Below the pieces are notes generated by a model. That model had not been told where the DNA came from. It worked only from the letters and a program-made list of their open reading frames with translations, and did no database searches. The translations under genes and the position numbers were made by a program. This document shows, in pieces, positions 40,471 to 49,377 of a stretch of DNA of 64,000 nucleotides. The stretch lies in assembly GCF_001509475.1 (NCBI RefSeq), contig NZ_LLZG01000288.1:1-64000 (forward strand), given 5' to 3'. Source of the stretch: Streptomyces regalis. GTDB lineage: Bacteria; Actinomycetota; Actinomycetes; Streptomycetales; Streptomycetaceae. Numbering within the stretch: position 1 is the first letter of the stretch; each line of letters starts with the position of its first letter.

Positions 40471-43131
40471 GTGAGCGAGATACCAGCGAAGGCCACGGAG
40501 TCCGAGGACCCGTCGGACGGCGCGAGGGCGAAGGCCACGGGAGAGCGGCTTACGGGAGAGCGGCTTTACGACACCCAGGTCTCCCATGACACACAGGCCT
40601 CGGACGAGTTCCGCCCCGGCGACGCCGTCTGGCAGAGCAGTCCGCCCGGCTCGATCTACGACTACATCAAGGTCGCGTCCTTCTCCATCGGCCCCGACGG
40701 CCTCGTCGACCAGTGGAGCCTGCGCGCCGAGCAGCTCTTCGGCATCCCCGCCGAGCGTGCCGTCGGCATGGACCCCATAGCGGCGTTCATCGACCCGGAC
40801 CTGCGCGAGCAGGGCCAGCGCAAGATGGCCGAGATCCTCGACGGGCGGGAGTGGACCGGCGTGGTCCCCTTCCGGGCGCCGGACGGCTCCGACGGAGAGC
40901 GCGGCAAGGACGGTCTCGCCGAGGTGTACGTCATGCCGACGCGGACGGAGGACGCCGAGAAGGCCGCCGTGTGCATCGTCGTCGACGTCCGCACCCTCCG
41001 CCGCATCGAGACCGACCTGGCCGCCTCGCAGTCGATTTTCGGTCAATCTCCGTTCGGCTTCGTGCTGATCGACCCCGAACTGAAGGTCCGCCGCGTCAAT
41101 CACCGGTTCGCCTCCCTCTTCGGCGGCACACCGGACGACCACCGCGGTCGCGGCGTCCACGACTATCTGCCCCGCCCCGAGGCCGAACGGGTCGCGGCCA
41201 CCCTGCGCCGCGTCCTGGAGAGTGGCAACTCCATCACGGACATGCACGTCACGGGCTTTCTGCCCGGCTCCGACGAGCGCCGTCACTGGTCCATCAACCT
41301 CTACCGGGTGCACAGCGGCAGCGGCCGCCCCATCGGCATCGCGTGGCTCGGAATCGACATCACCGCCCGTCGCGCCGCCGCCCGGGAGGCCGCCGCCGCC
41401 CGGCGCAATCTCGCCCTGCTGAACGAGGCCGGTGCCCGCATCGGCAACTCCCTCGACCTGGAGACCACGGCCCGCGAACTCCTCGACGTCGTCGTCCCCG
41501 GCTTCTGCGACCTGGCCACGGTCGACCTCTACCAGGGCCTGCTGGCCGGCGACGAGACGCCGCCCGGCCTCGCCGACGGCAGCGCGGAACTGCGCCGCGT
41601 CGCCTTCGCCAGCGCCGTCTCCGACGCGCCCTTCGTCGGCGGCGGTGCCGCCGTCGCGGTCGGCGCCGTGCACCACTACCCCTTCAACTCGCCCTGCGCG
41701 GACGCCCTGCGCACCGCCCGGCCGCAGCACGTGCCCGGCGAGGAGGGCGGCCTCGTCCAGTCCACGCTCGCCGTGCCGATGGTCGCCCACGACACGGTCG
41801 TGGGACTGGCGCAGTTCGCCCGTACGAAGGGCAGCGAGCCGTTCGGCGACCGGGACCGCGAGCTGGCGGTCGAACTCGCCGCACGTGCCGCGGTCTGCAT
41901 CGACAACGCCCGCCTGTACCGGCGCGAGCACGAGCGCGCGCTGATACTGCAACGGTCCCTGCTCCCGCCGGGGGACCCGGTCGCGTCCGGCCTGGACATC
42001 GCGTGCCGCTATCTGCCGGGCAACTCCTCCTCCGACCGGCCCAGCGAGGTGGGCGGCGACTGGTTCGACGTCATCGAACTCCCCGGCCACCGGACGGCGT
42101 TGGTCGTCGGGGACGTCATGGGCCGTGGCCTGCGTGCGGCCGTGGCGATGGGCGAACTCCGTTCGGCCGTACGAACGCTGGCGTTGCTGGACCTCGAACC
42201 GGCCGAGGTCCTCTCGGCGTTGGACGAGATCGCGCGCGGCCTGGGCGCGCCCGGGGGCGTCCAGCAGGCCACGCGTGCGGCCCGCCGGCCCCGTGAGGCG
42301 GATCTGTCCGAGGTGTACCTGGCGACGTGCGTGTACGCGGTCTACGACTCCGTCACCCGCCGCTGCACCTTCGCCAACGCCGGGCATCTGCCGCCGGTCC
42401 TCGTCGAACCCGGTGAGGCGGCGCTGATGCTGGACGTGCCGCCGGGGATGCCGCTGGGCGTGGGGGGAGAGCCGTTCGAGGAGGTGGAGGTCGAGCTGCC
42501 GGAGGGTGCGCTGCTGGCGCTCTACACGGATGGACTGGTCGAGTCCCGCGACCACCCGCTGGACGAGGGGCTGCAGGCCTTCGTGGGCGCGCTCACTGAT
42601 CCCACCCGGCCCTTGGAGGACGTCTGCGACCACGTCCTCAACACCCTCGACAGCCACCACGGCGAGGACGACATCGCGCTGTTGATGGCCCGCGTCCAGG
42701 GGCTGCCCGCGGAGTCGGTCGGGGACTGGACGCTGCCGCGCGAGCCGCGCAGTGTGGGGCGGGCCCGGGAGTACGCCCGCGGGCAGCTGCTGTCGTGGGA
42801 CCTGGAGCCGCTGGTCGACACGACGGAGCTGCTGGTGAGTGAGCTGGTCACCAACGCCCTTCGCTACGGCGAGGGCGAGATCAGACTGAGGCTGCTGCTG
42901 GACCGCACGCTGGTGTGCGAGGTCTGGGACTCCGGGCTGGTCCAACCACGCCGGCGGCGTGCCCGTGACACGGACGAGGGGGGCCGGGGGCTGCAACTCG
43001 TCGGTCTGCTCAGTGCGGCGTGGGGCTCGCGACGTACGCCGCGTGGGAAGACGGTGTGGTTCGAACTGCCGTTGCCGGACGGGGAGAACGGGCTCACGGA
43101 TCCGGCGGAGGCGTTGCTGAGCCTGTTCTGA
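40471..43131 (+). CDS. PAS-GAF-SpoIIE phosphatase with C-terminal HATPase domain
   Basis: An 886-residue multidomain regulator. Two PAS domains (about 65-180, SIYDYIKVASFSIGPDG; about 190-305, SIFGQSPFGFVLIDPE), a GAF domain (about 320-480), a PP2C/SpoIIE phosphatase (about 495-740, with GGDWFDVI, GDVMGRGL and HHGEDDIALL metal residues) and a HATPase domain (about 755-870, ELVTNALRYG, GGRGLQLVG). Proteins of this layout both phosphorylate and dephosphorylate anti-sigma antagonists in response to a PAS/GAF signal. The GTG at 40471 has GGAGGGG upstream. The frame is open 500 bases further but without homology. Confidence 0.88.
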   Translation: MSEIPAKATESEDPSDGARAKATGERLTGERLYDTQVSHDTQASDEFRPGDAVWQSSPPGSIYDYIKVASFSIGPDGLVDQWSLRAEQLFGIPAERAVGMDPIAAFIDPDLREQGQRKMAEILDGREWTGVVPFRAPDGSDGERGKDGLAEVYVMPTRTEDAEKAAVCIVVDVRTLRRIETDLAASQSIFGQSPFGFVLIDPELKVRRVNHRFASLFGGTPDDHRGRGVHDYLPRPEAERVAATLRRVLESGNSITDMHVTGFLPGSDERRHWSINLYRVHSGSGRPIGIAWLGIDITARRAAAREAAAARRNLALLNEAGARIGNSLDLETTARELLDVVVPGFCDLATVDLYQGLLAGDETPPGLADGSAELRRVAFASAVSDAPFVGGGAAVAVGAVHHYPFNSPCADALRTARPQHVPGEEGGLVQSTLAVPMVAHDTVVGLAQFARTKGSEPFGDRDRELAVELAARAAVCIDNARLYRREHERALILQRSLLPPGDPVASGLDIACRYLPGNSSSDRPSEVGGDWFDVIELPGHRTALVVGDVMGRGLRAAVAMGELRSAVRTLALLDLEPAEVLSALDEIARGLGAPGGVQQATRAARRPREADLSEVYLATCVYAVYDSVTRRCTFANAGHLPPVLVEPGEAALMLDVPPGMPLGVGGEPFEEVEVELPEGALLALYTDGLVESRDHPLDEGLQAFVGALTDPTRPLEDVCDHVLNTLDSHHGEDDIALLMARVQGLPAESVGDWTLPREPRSVGRAREYARGQLLSWDLEPLVDTTELLVSELVTNALRYGEGEIRLRLLLDRTLVCEVWDSGLVQPRRRRARDTDEGGRGLQLVGLLSAAWGSRRTPRGKTVWFELPLPDGENGLTDPAEALLSLF

Positions 43132-43179
43132 GCGGGCCGGGAGGGTCCTCGCCCCCGCCGCCCCTACCCGTCCCATCCT

Positions 43180-43281
43180 GAAGGGGCTCCGCCCCTTCGA
43201 CCCCGCCAGGGGGCTGCCGCCCCCTGGACCCCTGCTTCGGCCCTGAACGGGCCTCGTCCTCAAACGCCGGACGGGCTGAAT
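43180..43281. repeat. Streptomyces intergenic hairpin repeat
   Basis: Two perfect hairpins, GAAGGGGC/GCCCCTTC (43180-43198) and CCAGGGGGC/GCCCCCTGG (43206-43227), are followed by CCTCAAACGCCGGACGGGCTGAA. I recognise this mosaic as a common dispersed intergenic element of Streptomyces. It lies between convergent genes and may terminate both. Confidence 0.75.
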
Positions 43282-43345
43282 TATGCGGACCGGCGCTGAG
43301 AAGCGAAGGCCCCAGCGGGTGGGTGGGGGTTAGGGATGAGTGGGC

Positions 43346-45001
43346 TCACGCGCCAGGCCCGCCTCCTCGCCGATCCCGTGTGCGAGGCCCGCCGAAGCTT
43401 GCCGGAGCCCCGCCCAGCAGGACGCCGCCGAGGACCGCTCCGGCGAGCCCGCCGGCGTCCTCGCCGGGGCCGTCCATGGGGTGGCCGTGCATGCGTACGT
43501 CCTGGTCGGCCAGGTCGCGGGCCTGCTGGGCCAGGGTGTCGGCCGTGAGGAGGTCGGCGAGCTCCCGACGTGGGTCCCGGCCGGACGCCGGGGCCGTGAG
43601 CAGGCGCCGGGCCTCCGCCAGGCGGGTGCGGGCCTCGCTGCCCACCGCAGCCCGGTGCGCCGCGATCACGTCGTCCGCATCGGCGACTGCACTGCGCGCG
43701 CACACCAGCGCGGCGGCCGGAAGTACGCCGGCCCGCCCCGCGACGACCGGCCCGACGGCCCGCACGATCCGCCGCAGCAGGTCGAGGGGGTCGTACGGCC
43801 GGGTGGTCAGCTCTTCTCGTACGGCGGCCAGGACGAAGTCGGCATGGGTGACGCGGGCGCGCAGCTCACCGGGAGGGATGTCTGCGTGCGCGGCTCCGAG
43901 CCCTGCCCGGGACTCCCGCGCCCCGGCGATCTCCACCTCCGCGCCCGTCAGCGTGGCCGGAACCATCGCCGCGGCCGTCGCGAGCTCCCCGGCGAGCCGG
44001 TCGATGCCGTCGATGAAGACGGCGGCCTGGGCGATGGCGCCCTCGGCGGACCGCAAATGGCCCGCGGCCCGCCCGTTCTCGCCCGAGTCGGCGCTCTGGC
44101 GGGCTTGGTTGAGGCGGGTCGTGGCGAACACCAGCCGGTCCTTGGCCTGCTCGACGTGGCCCACGACGGCGGCGACGGCCGAGTGAGCGTACCGCTCAGC
44201 GAGGCCGCGGACAGCCGCGTCGGCACCGCCGGTACGCCCGGCCAGCGCCCGGAACCGGGCCTCCGCGACGGCCAACGCCTCGCCCAGCCCTCCGCCCAGG
44301 CCCGCCTCCAGCCCGCGCACCTGGTCGAACGCAGCGGCCTGCGCATCCAGCAACCGCCCCGTCTCCTCCGCCCGCCCGACGATCCCCGCCAGCACATGCC
44401 GCCGAGCCGCGTCCTCCACCGGAACCCCGCCCTCGTACTGCCACCGCATCCGAAACGCGACCGCCAGCTCGGCCTCGGCGTCCCGCAGAACCCGTACGAA
44501 AGGCTCGATGTCCGCCTCCTTGAGCGAGGCGTCAGGGCGGCGGACGCCGGCGACCCCCACCCGGCCCTCGACACACCCGAACTCCTCCCGACTGACCCGC
44601 ACCCAGTCGTCGGCCTCGACCAGCACGGCCCGCGCCCGCTCATCGAGTTCCCCGCCCGCCGGCTCCGCGACCTGGACCGGCGCCCCACCCGGCGTCGTCC
44701 GCCCTCGCACCCGCCGCCTCCGCCGCAGGAACCCGTACCCCGCGAGCACCACCACCGTGACCACGGCCAGCATCGGCATCACCAGATCGGCGGCGGACGT
44801 CTCCCCGACCTCCCCCTGAGCCACCGCACCGGCAACGGGCCGCTCCGCACCGCCCGCAACAGGCCCTGCGCCCGCCATCGTCATCCCGGGCAACACCAGC
44901 CACGCCACCCCGACCAGCCCACCCACCAGGGCATGCACGACCCGCACCGATATGTGCGAGGCCCCACGCCGCGGCCGGCCCCGGATCAAGGATGACGTCA
45001 C
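43346..45001 (-). CDS. Membrane-anchored coiled-coil protein, related to C-termini of TPM-domain proteins
   Basis: A 551-residue protein starting at GTG 45001. There is one N-terminal hydrophobic segment (about 20-45), a short linker, and a second helix (about 73-92, LVMPMLAVVTVVVLAGYGFL) followed by RRRRR. The rest is Ala/Glu/Arg-rich coiled coil, ending in a Gly-rich tail. I associate the cytoplasmic part with Streptomyces TPM-domain proteins, but the usual extracellular TPM domain between the two helices is missing. The opposite strand has an equally long open frame; codon bias and membrane segments favour the minus strand. Confidence 0.6.
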   Translation of the reverse strand: MTSSLIRGRPRRGASHISVRVVHALVGGLVGVAWLVLPGMTMAGAGPVAGGAERPVAGAVAQGEVGETSAADLVMPMLAVVTVVVLAGYGFLRRRRRVRGRTTPGGAPVQVAEPAGGELDERARAVLVEADDWVRVSREEFGCVEGRVGVAGVRRPDASLKEADIEPFVRVLRDAEAELAVAFRMRWQYEGGVPVEDAARRHVLAGIVGRAEETGRLLDAQAAAFDQVRGLEAGLGGGLGEALAVAEARFRALAGRTGGADAAVRGLAERYAHSAVAAVVGHVEQAKDRLVFATTRLNQARQSADSGENGRAAGHLRSAEGAIAQAAVFIDGIDRLAGELATAAAMVPATLTGAEVEIAGARESRAGLGAAHADIPPGELRARVTHADFVLAAVREELTTRPYDPLDLLRRIVRAVGPVVAGRAGVLPAAALVCARSAVADADDVIAAHRAAVGSEARTRLAEARRLLTAPASGRDPRRELADLLTADTLAQQARDLADQDVRMHGHPMDGPGEDAGGLAGAVLGGVLLGGAPASFGGPRTRDRRGGGPGA

Positions 45002-45094
45002 ATTTCGGAGCGTATGGGCAGGAATGTGGCAGCGCGACCGGGGTGGGTCGGCGCCTTTACGGAATCCATTACGGAATCCATGCGCGGCATGGTG

Positions 45095-45865
45095 CTACGA
45101 AGACCGCCTCCTGATCTTCGACCCCAGCCACACCAACGGGTCGTACTTGCGGTCGACGGCCCGTTCCTTCAGAGGGATCAGCGCATTGTCCGTGATCTTG
45201 ATGCCCTCGGGGCAGACCTCCGTGCAGCACTTGGTGATGTTGCAGTAGCCGAGACCGTGTTCGTCCTGGGCGGTCTTCTTGCGGTCCAAGCCGGTCTCGC
45301 TCGCCGCGTCCAGCGGGTGCATGTCCAGCTCCGCGACGCGCATCAGGAAGCGCGGGCCCGCGAACGCCGGTTTGTTCTCCTCGTGGTCGCGGACGACATG
45401 GCAGGTGTCCTGGCACAGGAAGCACTCGATGCACTTGCGGAACTCCTGCGAGCGGTCCACGTCCTCCTGCATCATGCGGTACTCACCGGGGGCCAGGCCC
45501 TCCGGCGGTACGAAGGACGGGACCTCGCGCGCCTTGGTGTAGTTGAAGCCGACGTCCGTGACCAGGTCCCGTACGACGGGGAAGGCGCGCAGCGGCGTGA
45601 CGGTGATCGTCTCCTCCCGGGTGAAGACGGACATCCGCGTCATGCACATCAGCCTCGGGCGCCCGTTGATCTCGGCGGAACACGAACCGCACTTGCCCGC
45701 CTTGCAGTTCCAGCGGACGGCCAGGTCGGGGGCCTGGGTGGCCTGGAGGCGGTGGATGATGTCCAGGACCACCTCGCCGTCGTTCACCTCGACCTTGAAG
45801 TCCTCCAGGCCGCCGCCCTGCACATCGCCCCGCCACACCTTGAAGCGGGCCTCGTAGCTGCTCAC
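45095..45865 (-). CDS. sdhB: Succinate dehydrogenase/fumarate reductase iron-sulfur subunit
   Basis: A 256-residue SdhB. The N-terminal 2Fe-2S ferredoxin domain has CKAGKCGSC and a later Cys in LMCMTR (about 60-80). The C-terminal domain carries 4Fe-4S and 3Fe-4S ligands in CIECFLCQDTC (near 148) and CNITKCCTEVCPEG (near 212). It passes electrons from the flavoprotein to the membrane anchor. GTG 45865 overlaps the SdhA stop by four bases. Confidence 0.92.
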   Translation of the reverse strand: MSSYEARFKVWRGDVQGGGLEDFKVEVNDGEVVLDIIHRLQATQAPDLAVRWNCKAGKCGSCSAEINGRPRLMCMTRMSVFTREETITVTPLRAFPVVRDLVTDVGFNYTKAREVPSFVPPEGLAPGEYRMMQEDVDRSQEFRKCIECFLCQDTCHVVRDHEENKPAFAGPRFLMRVAELDMHPLDAASETGLDRKKTAQDEHGLGYCNITKCCTEVCPEGIKITDNALIPLKERAVDRKYDPLVWLGSKIRRRSS

Positions 45866-47844
45866 TGGTAGAGCTCCTCTTCGGCGAGGTACTTGACCAG
45901 CTCCTCCTTGTCGAAGAGAGCGAGCAGGTCGGGGCGGACGGGGTCGGTGGTCTCGCGCAGCAGGGTGATCTGGCCGTGTTCCGGGTCCGTGGCCGCCAGA
46001 CCGCCCGTCGGGTCGGCGAGCCGGCACAGCAGATTGATGTTGCGCCACTTGCGGTCCATCGTCGGATGGTCCTCGCGGGTGTGGCCGCCCCGCGACTCCG
46101 TGCGCTCCAGCGCCGCCCGCGCCACGCACTCGCTGACCAGCAGCATGTTGCGCAGGTCGAGTGCGAGGTGCCAGCCCGGGTTGAACTGGCGGTGGCCTTC
46201 GACTCCGGCCCGGCGGGCACGTACGCGCAGATCCGCCAGCTTCTCGAGCGCCTGCTCCATCTCGCCTGCGCGGCGGATGATGCCGACGAGGTCGTTCATG
46301 GTCTGCTGGAGTTCCTGGTGGAGGGTGTACGGGTTCTCCGGCGGACGCCCGTCGTCCACACCCCCGGCCGGACCCTCGGCCGAGAAGGGGCGCAGCGCCT
46401 CCGCGGCGGCCGTGTCGATCTGCAGGTCGCTGACCTCGGGGCGTTCGAAGGCCCGCGCGGCCGCGTACTCGGCGGCGTGCCAGCCCGCCCGGCGGCCGAA
46501 GACCAGGAGGTCGGAGAGCGAGTTGCCGCCCAGCCGGTTCGAGCCGTGCATACCGCCGGCCACCTCACCGGCCGCGTACAGGCCGGGCACCCCGCGCGCG
46601 GCCGCCGTGTCCGACTCGACCGCGATGCCGCCCATGACGTAGTGGCAGGTCGGCCCGACCTCCATCGCCTCCGCCGTGATGTCCACGTCCGCCAGCTCCT
46701 TGAACTGGTGGTACATGGACGGAAGGCGACGGCGGATGACCTCCGCCGGCATACGGGTGGACACGTCCAGGAAGACCCCGCCGTGCGGGGAGCCCCGCCC
46801 CGCCTTCACCTCGGCGTTGATCGCCCGCGCCACCTCGTCACGAGGGAGCAGCTCCGGAGGCCGCCGGTTGTTGTCCGGGTCCTCGTACCAGCGGTCGCCC
46901 TCCTCCTCCGACTGGGCGTACTTCTCCTTGAAGACGTCGGGGATGTAGTCGAACATGAACCGCTTGCCCTCGGAGTTGCGCAGCACCCCTCCGTCGCCGC
47001 GCACCGACTCCGTGACCAGGATGCCCTTCACCGACGGCGGCCAGACCATGCCCGTCGGATGGAACTGCACGAACTCCATGTTCAGCAGCGGCGCACCGGC
47101 CAGCAGCGCCAGCGCGTGGCCGTCGCCCGTGTACTCCCACGAGTTCGACGTCACCTTGAAGGACTTGCCGATGCCGCCCGTCGCGATGACGACCGAGGGG
47201 GCCTCCAGCACGAAGAAACGGCCCGTCTCGCGCTCGTACGCGAAGACCCCGGAGACCCGGCTGCCGCCCGCGGCGGAGCCGCTGTCAGACGCAGTGAGGA
47301 TCCTCGTGACCGTGCACTCCTGGAAGATCTTCAGGCGGGACTCGTAGTCGCCGGTCTCCTTCTTGTCCTGCTGCTGCAGCGAGACGATCTTCTGCTGGAG
47401 CGTGCGGATCAGCTCCAGGCCGGTGCGGTCGCCGACGTGTGCGAGGCGCGGGTACTCGTGGCCGCCGAAGTTGCGCTGGGAGATACGGCCGTCCTTCGTA
47501 CGGTCGAAGAGCGCCCCCCAGGTCTCCAGCTCCCACACCCGCTCCGGCGCCTCCCGCGCGTGCAGCTCGGCCATCCGCCACTGGTTGAGGAACTTGCCGC
47601 CGCGCATGGTGTCGCGGAAGTGGACCTGCCAGTTGTCGTGCTCGTTGGCGTTGGCCATGGCCGCCGCGATGCCGCCCTCGGCCATCACCGTGTGCGCCTT
47701 GCCGAACAGCGACTTGCAGATCACGGCCGTACGGGCGCCCCGCTCGCGTGCCTCGATCGCCGCACGCAGGCCCGCGCCCCCGGCGCCGACCACGACGACG
47801 TCCCACTCCTGCCGTTCGACCACGGACATCTGTTCAGTCCCCAC
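45862..47844 (-). CDS. sdhA: Succinate dehydrogenase/fumarate reductase flavoprotein subunit
   Basis: A 660-residue flavoprotein. The FAD-binding motif is VVVGAGGAGLRAAIEA (about 17-32), the covalent-FAD His lies in KAHTVMAEGGIAAA near 50, and active-site motifs include QFHPTGMV near 265 and GGMHGSNRLGGNSL near 437. It oxidises succinate to fumarate in the respiratory chain. It is the middle gene of the operon anchor-sdhA-sdhB, with six bases to the anchor gene. Confidence 0.93.
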   Translation of the reverse strand: MGTEQMSVVERQEWDVVVVGAGGAGLRAAIEARERGARTAVICKSLFGKAHTVMAEGGIAAAMANANEHDNWQVHFRDTMRGGKFLNQWRMAELHAREAPERVWELETWGALFDRTKDGRISQRNFGGHEYPRLAHVGDRTGLELIRTLQQKIVSLQQQDKKETGDYESRLKIFQECTVTRILTASDSGSAAGGSRVSGVFAYERETGRFFVLEAPSVVIATGGIGKSFKVTSNSWEYTGDGHALALLAGAPLLNMEFVQFHPTGMVWPPSVKGILVTESVRGDGGVLRNSEGKRFMFDYIPDVFKEKYAQSEEEGDRWYEDPDNNRRPPELLPRDEVARAINAEVKAGRGSPHGGVFLDVSTRMPAEVIRRRLPSMYHQFKELADVDITAEAMEVGPTCHYVMGGIAVESDTAAARGVPGLYAAGEVAGGMHGSNRLGGNSLSDLLVFGRRAGWHAAEYAAARAFERPEVSDLQIDTAAAEALRPFSAEGPAGGVDDGRPPENPYTLHQELQQTMNDLVGIIRRAGEMEQALEKLADLRVRARRAGVEGHRQFNPGWHLALDLRNMLLVSECVARAALERTESRGGHTREDHPTMDRKWRNINLLCRLADPTGGLAATDPEHGQITLLRETTDPVRPDLLALFDKEELVKYLAEEELYQ

Positions 47845-47850
47845 TCACGA

Positions 47851-48672
47851 TTAGAAGAAGCGCGGATCGTCGAAGACCCCGGACGAGATGAGATAGACGT
47901 AGAAGTCGGCGAGCGCCACGCTCACCAGCGATGCCCAGGCGAGCAGCATGTGGCGGGCGTTCAGCTTCCCGATCCACTGCCACATCCGGTAGCGCACCGG
48001 GTGTTTGGAGAAGTGCTTGAGCTTGCCGCCGACGATGTGCCGGCAGGAGTGACAGGAGAGGGTGTACGCCCAGATCAGCACGATGTTGACGACGAAGACG
48101 AGGGTGCCCAGGCCCATGTGGCCCCACTCGTAGTTCTCGTCGCGGAAGGCGAGCACCGTGTCGTACGTCAGGATCCCGGCGACCGGGATCGCGGCGTAGA
48201 AGAAGTACCGGTGGATGTTCTGCAGGATCAGCGGGAAGCGGGTCTCACCGCTGTACTTCTTGTGCGGCTCCGCCACCGCGCAGGCCGGGGGCGACATCCA
48301 GAAGCCGCGGTAGTAGGCCTTGCGGTAGTAGTAGCAGGTCAGGCGGAAGCCGAGCGGGAAGATCAGGATGATGATCGCGGGGGAGATGCCCCACCAGCTC
48401 CCGAACAGGTCCCAGTTCGGCCCGGCGCGCATGGGCTCGCAGTTCTCCGCCAGACAGGGCGAGTAGAACGGGGAGACGTACGGCGCCGCGTAGTAGTCCG
48501 CGTTGGCGAAGGCCCGCCAGGTCGAGTACACGATGAACGCCAGCAGACCGGCCGCGGTGGCGGCCGGGGCCAGCCACCAGCGGTCGGTCCGCAGGTGCGG
48601 GGCGGTGATCGCGGCGCGCGTACCGGTTCGTACGCCGCCGCTGTTCAGATGAGGTTCCGTACCAGTGGCCAA
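47851..48672 (-). CDS. sdhC: Succinate dehydrogenase membrane anchor (cytochrome b-type)
   Basis: A 273-residue protein with about five membrane helices (near 32-52, 93-115, 152-172, 185-205, 240-262). His residues in the helices, for example QNIHRYFF and SCHSCRH, are candidate haem ligands. It is the long single anchor typical of actinobacterial Sdh complexes with no separate SdhD. The TTG at 48672 is the only in-frame start near the operon head; the nearby ATG is out of frame. Confidence 0.82.
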   Translation of the reverse strand: MATGTEPHLNSGGVRTGTRAAITAPHLRTDRWWLAPAATAAGLLAFIVYSTWRAFANADYYAAPYVSPFYSPCLAENCEPMRAGPNWDLFGSWWGISPAIIILIFPLGFRLTCYYYRKAYYRGFWMSPPACAVAEPHKKYSGETRFPLILQNIHRYFFYAAIPVAGILTYDTVLAFRDENYEWGHMGLGTLVFVVNIVLIWAYTLSCHSCRHIVGGKLKHFSKHPVRYRMWQWIGKLNARHMLLAWASLVSVALADFYVYLISSGVFDDPRFF

Positions 48673-48709
48673 TGCATGACTCCGGTCGGGTGTGGGTTCT
48701 CAGGGGATC

Positions 48710-49000
48710 TCAGGGGGCGTGGCGGTCCCGGGCGCCGAGACCTTCGTCATCCGTGTCGATCCACAGAGAGTCGTCGTACGGCGTGTCGGGGATGGTGACG
48801 AGCTCGGGTTTGCGTTGCGTGGTCGGGCTCGCGGCCGACTCCCGCAGCAGCGCGACGCTCTCGCGCAGATGGTTGGCGTCGGTGCGGACGCGGCGCATCT
48901 CCAGCCCGGCGGTGCCGAGCTGCTTCTCCAGGCGGCCCACGGACCGCGACAGGTCGTCGAGGCAACGCTGGACAGCTGTCAGGTCGTCTTGCACGGACAT
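48710..49000 (-). CDS. Small coiled-coil protein upstream of the sdh operon
   Basis: A 96-residue soluble protein predicted to form a coiled coil over about 1-58 (heptads in LTAVQRCLDDLSRSVGRLEK). The tail is acidic and ordered around PYDDSLWIDTDDEG. I know it only as a conserved hypothetical next to sdh genes. It is 37 bases upstream of the anchor gene and likely in the same transcript. Confidence 0.65.
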   Translation of the reverse strand: MSVQDDLTAVQRCLDDLSRSVGRLEKQLGTAGLEMRRVRTDANHLRESVALLRESAASPTTQRKPELVTIPDTPYDDSLWIDTDDEGLGARDRHAP

Positions 49001-49377
49001 GACGTGACCTCACTTCCGTGGGCCCTTCGGCCCTGGGTGGCAACGTTCATGCGCCTGCGAGTGTTGCGCGTCACACCTGTCGCTGTGAAGGGATGTGCAG
49101 CGATTGGCGGATTGCATGCCTCCGACGCGCGCCTGCATGCGCTCTGTGTACGCCGGGGGAGCTGAAGGAGTGCGCGGGCGCGTTGCTCCACCCGCGTGGG
49201 AGTGCGTTGCTCCACACGGGTGGCCTTGCGCGCCCTCGCCGCCGTGTCGTCTCCGCCTGGCGAACCCTTTCCCCTTCAGTGGGGGGCCGTAGATCTGATC
49301 AACTCCAAAATACCGCCAAATGTGATCAGAACGCACTTATTGTCACCGGCGGGAGCTGCTCCCCGGAGGTACCAGAG
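49001..49377. other. 377-bp control region with an inverted repeat
   Basis: This divergent gap has no supported gene. It contains a direct repeat of GTTGCTCCAC (near 49180 and 49203). A perfect inverted repeat TCTGATCA (49294-49301) and TGATCAGA (49323-49330) sits 48 bp before the lipoprotein start. TTATTGT follows at 49338 as a -10 candidate. The inverted repeat is likely an operator. Confidence 0.5.

Noticed and set aside
43340..44995. Plus-strand open frame of 551 codons opposite the membrane coiled-coil gene
   Set aside because: Its translation is Arg/Pro/His-rich with no recognisable domain; the minus strand gives membrane helices and an even coiled coil. High GC makes long antisense frames common.
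45976..48798. 940-codon plus-strand frame opposite sdhA and the anchor
   Set aside because: It is the antisense of two certain respiratory genes and has no family features.
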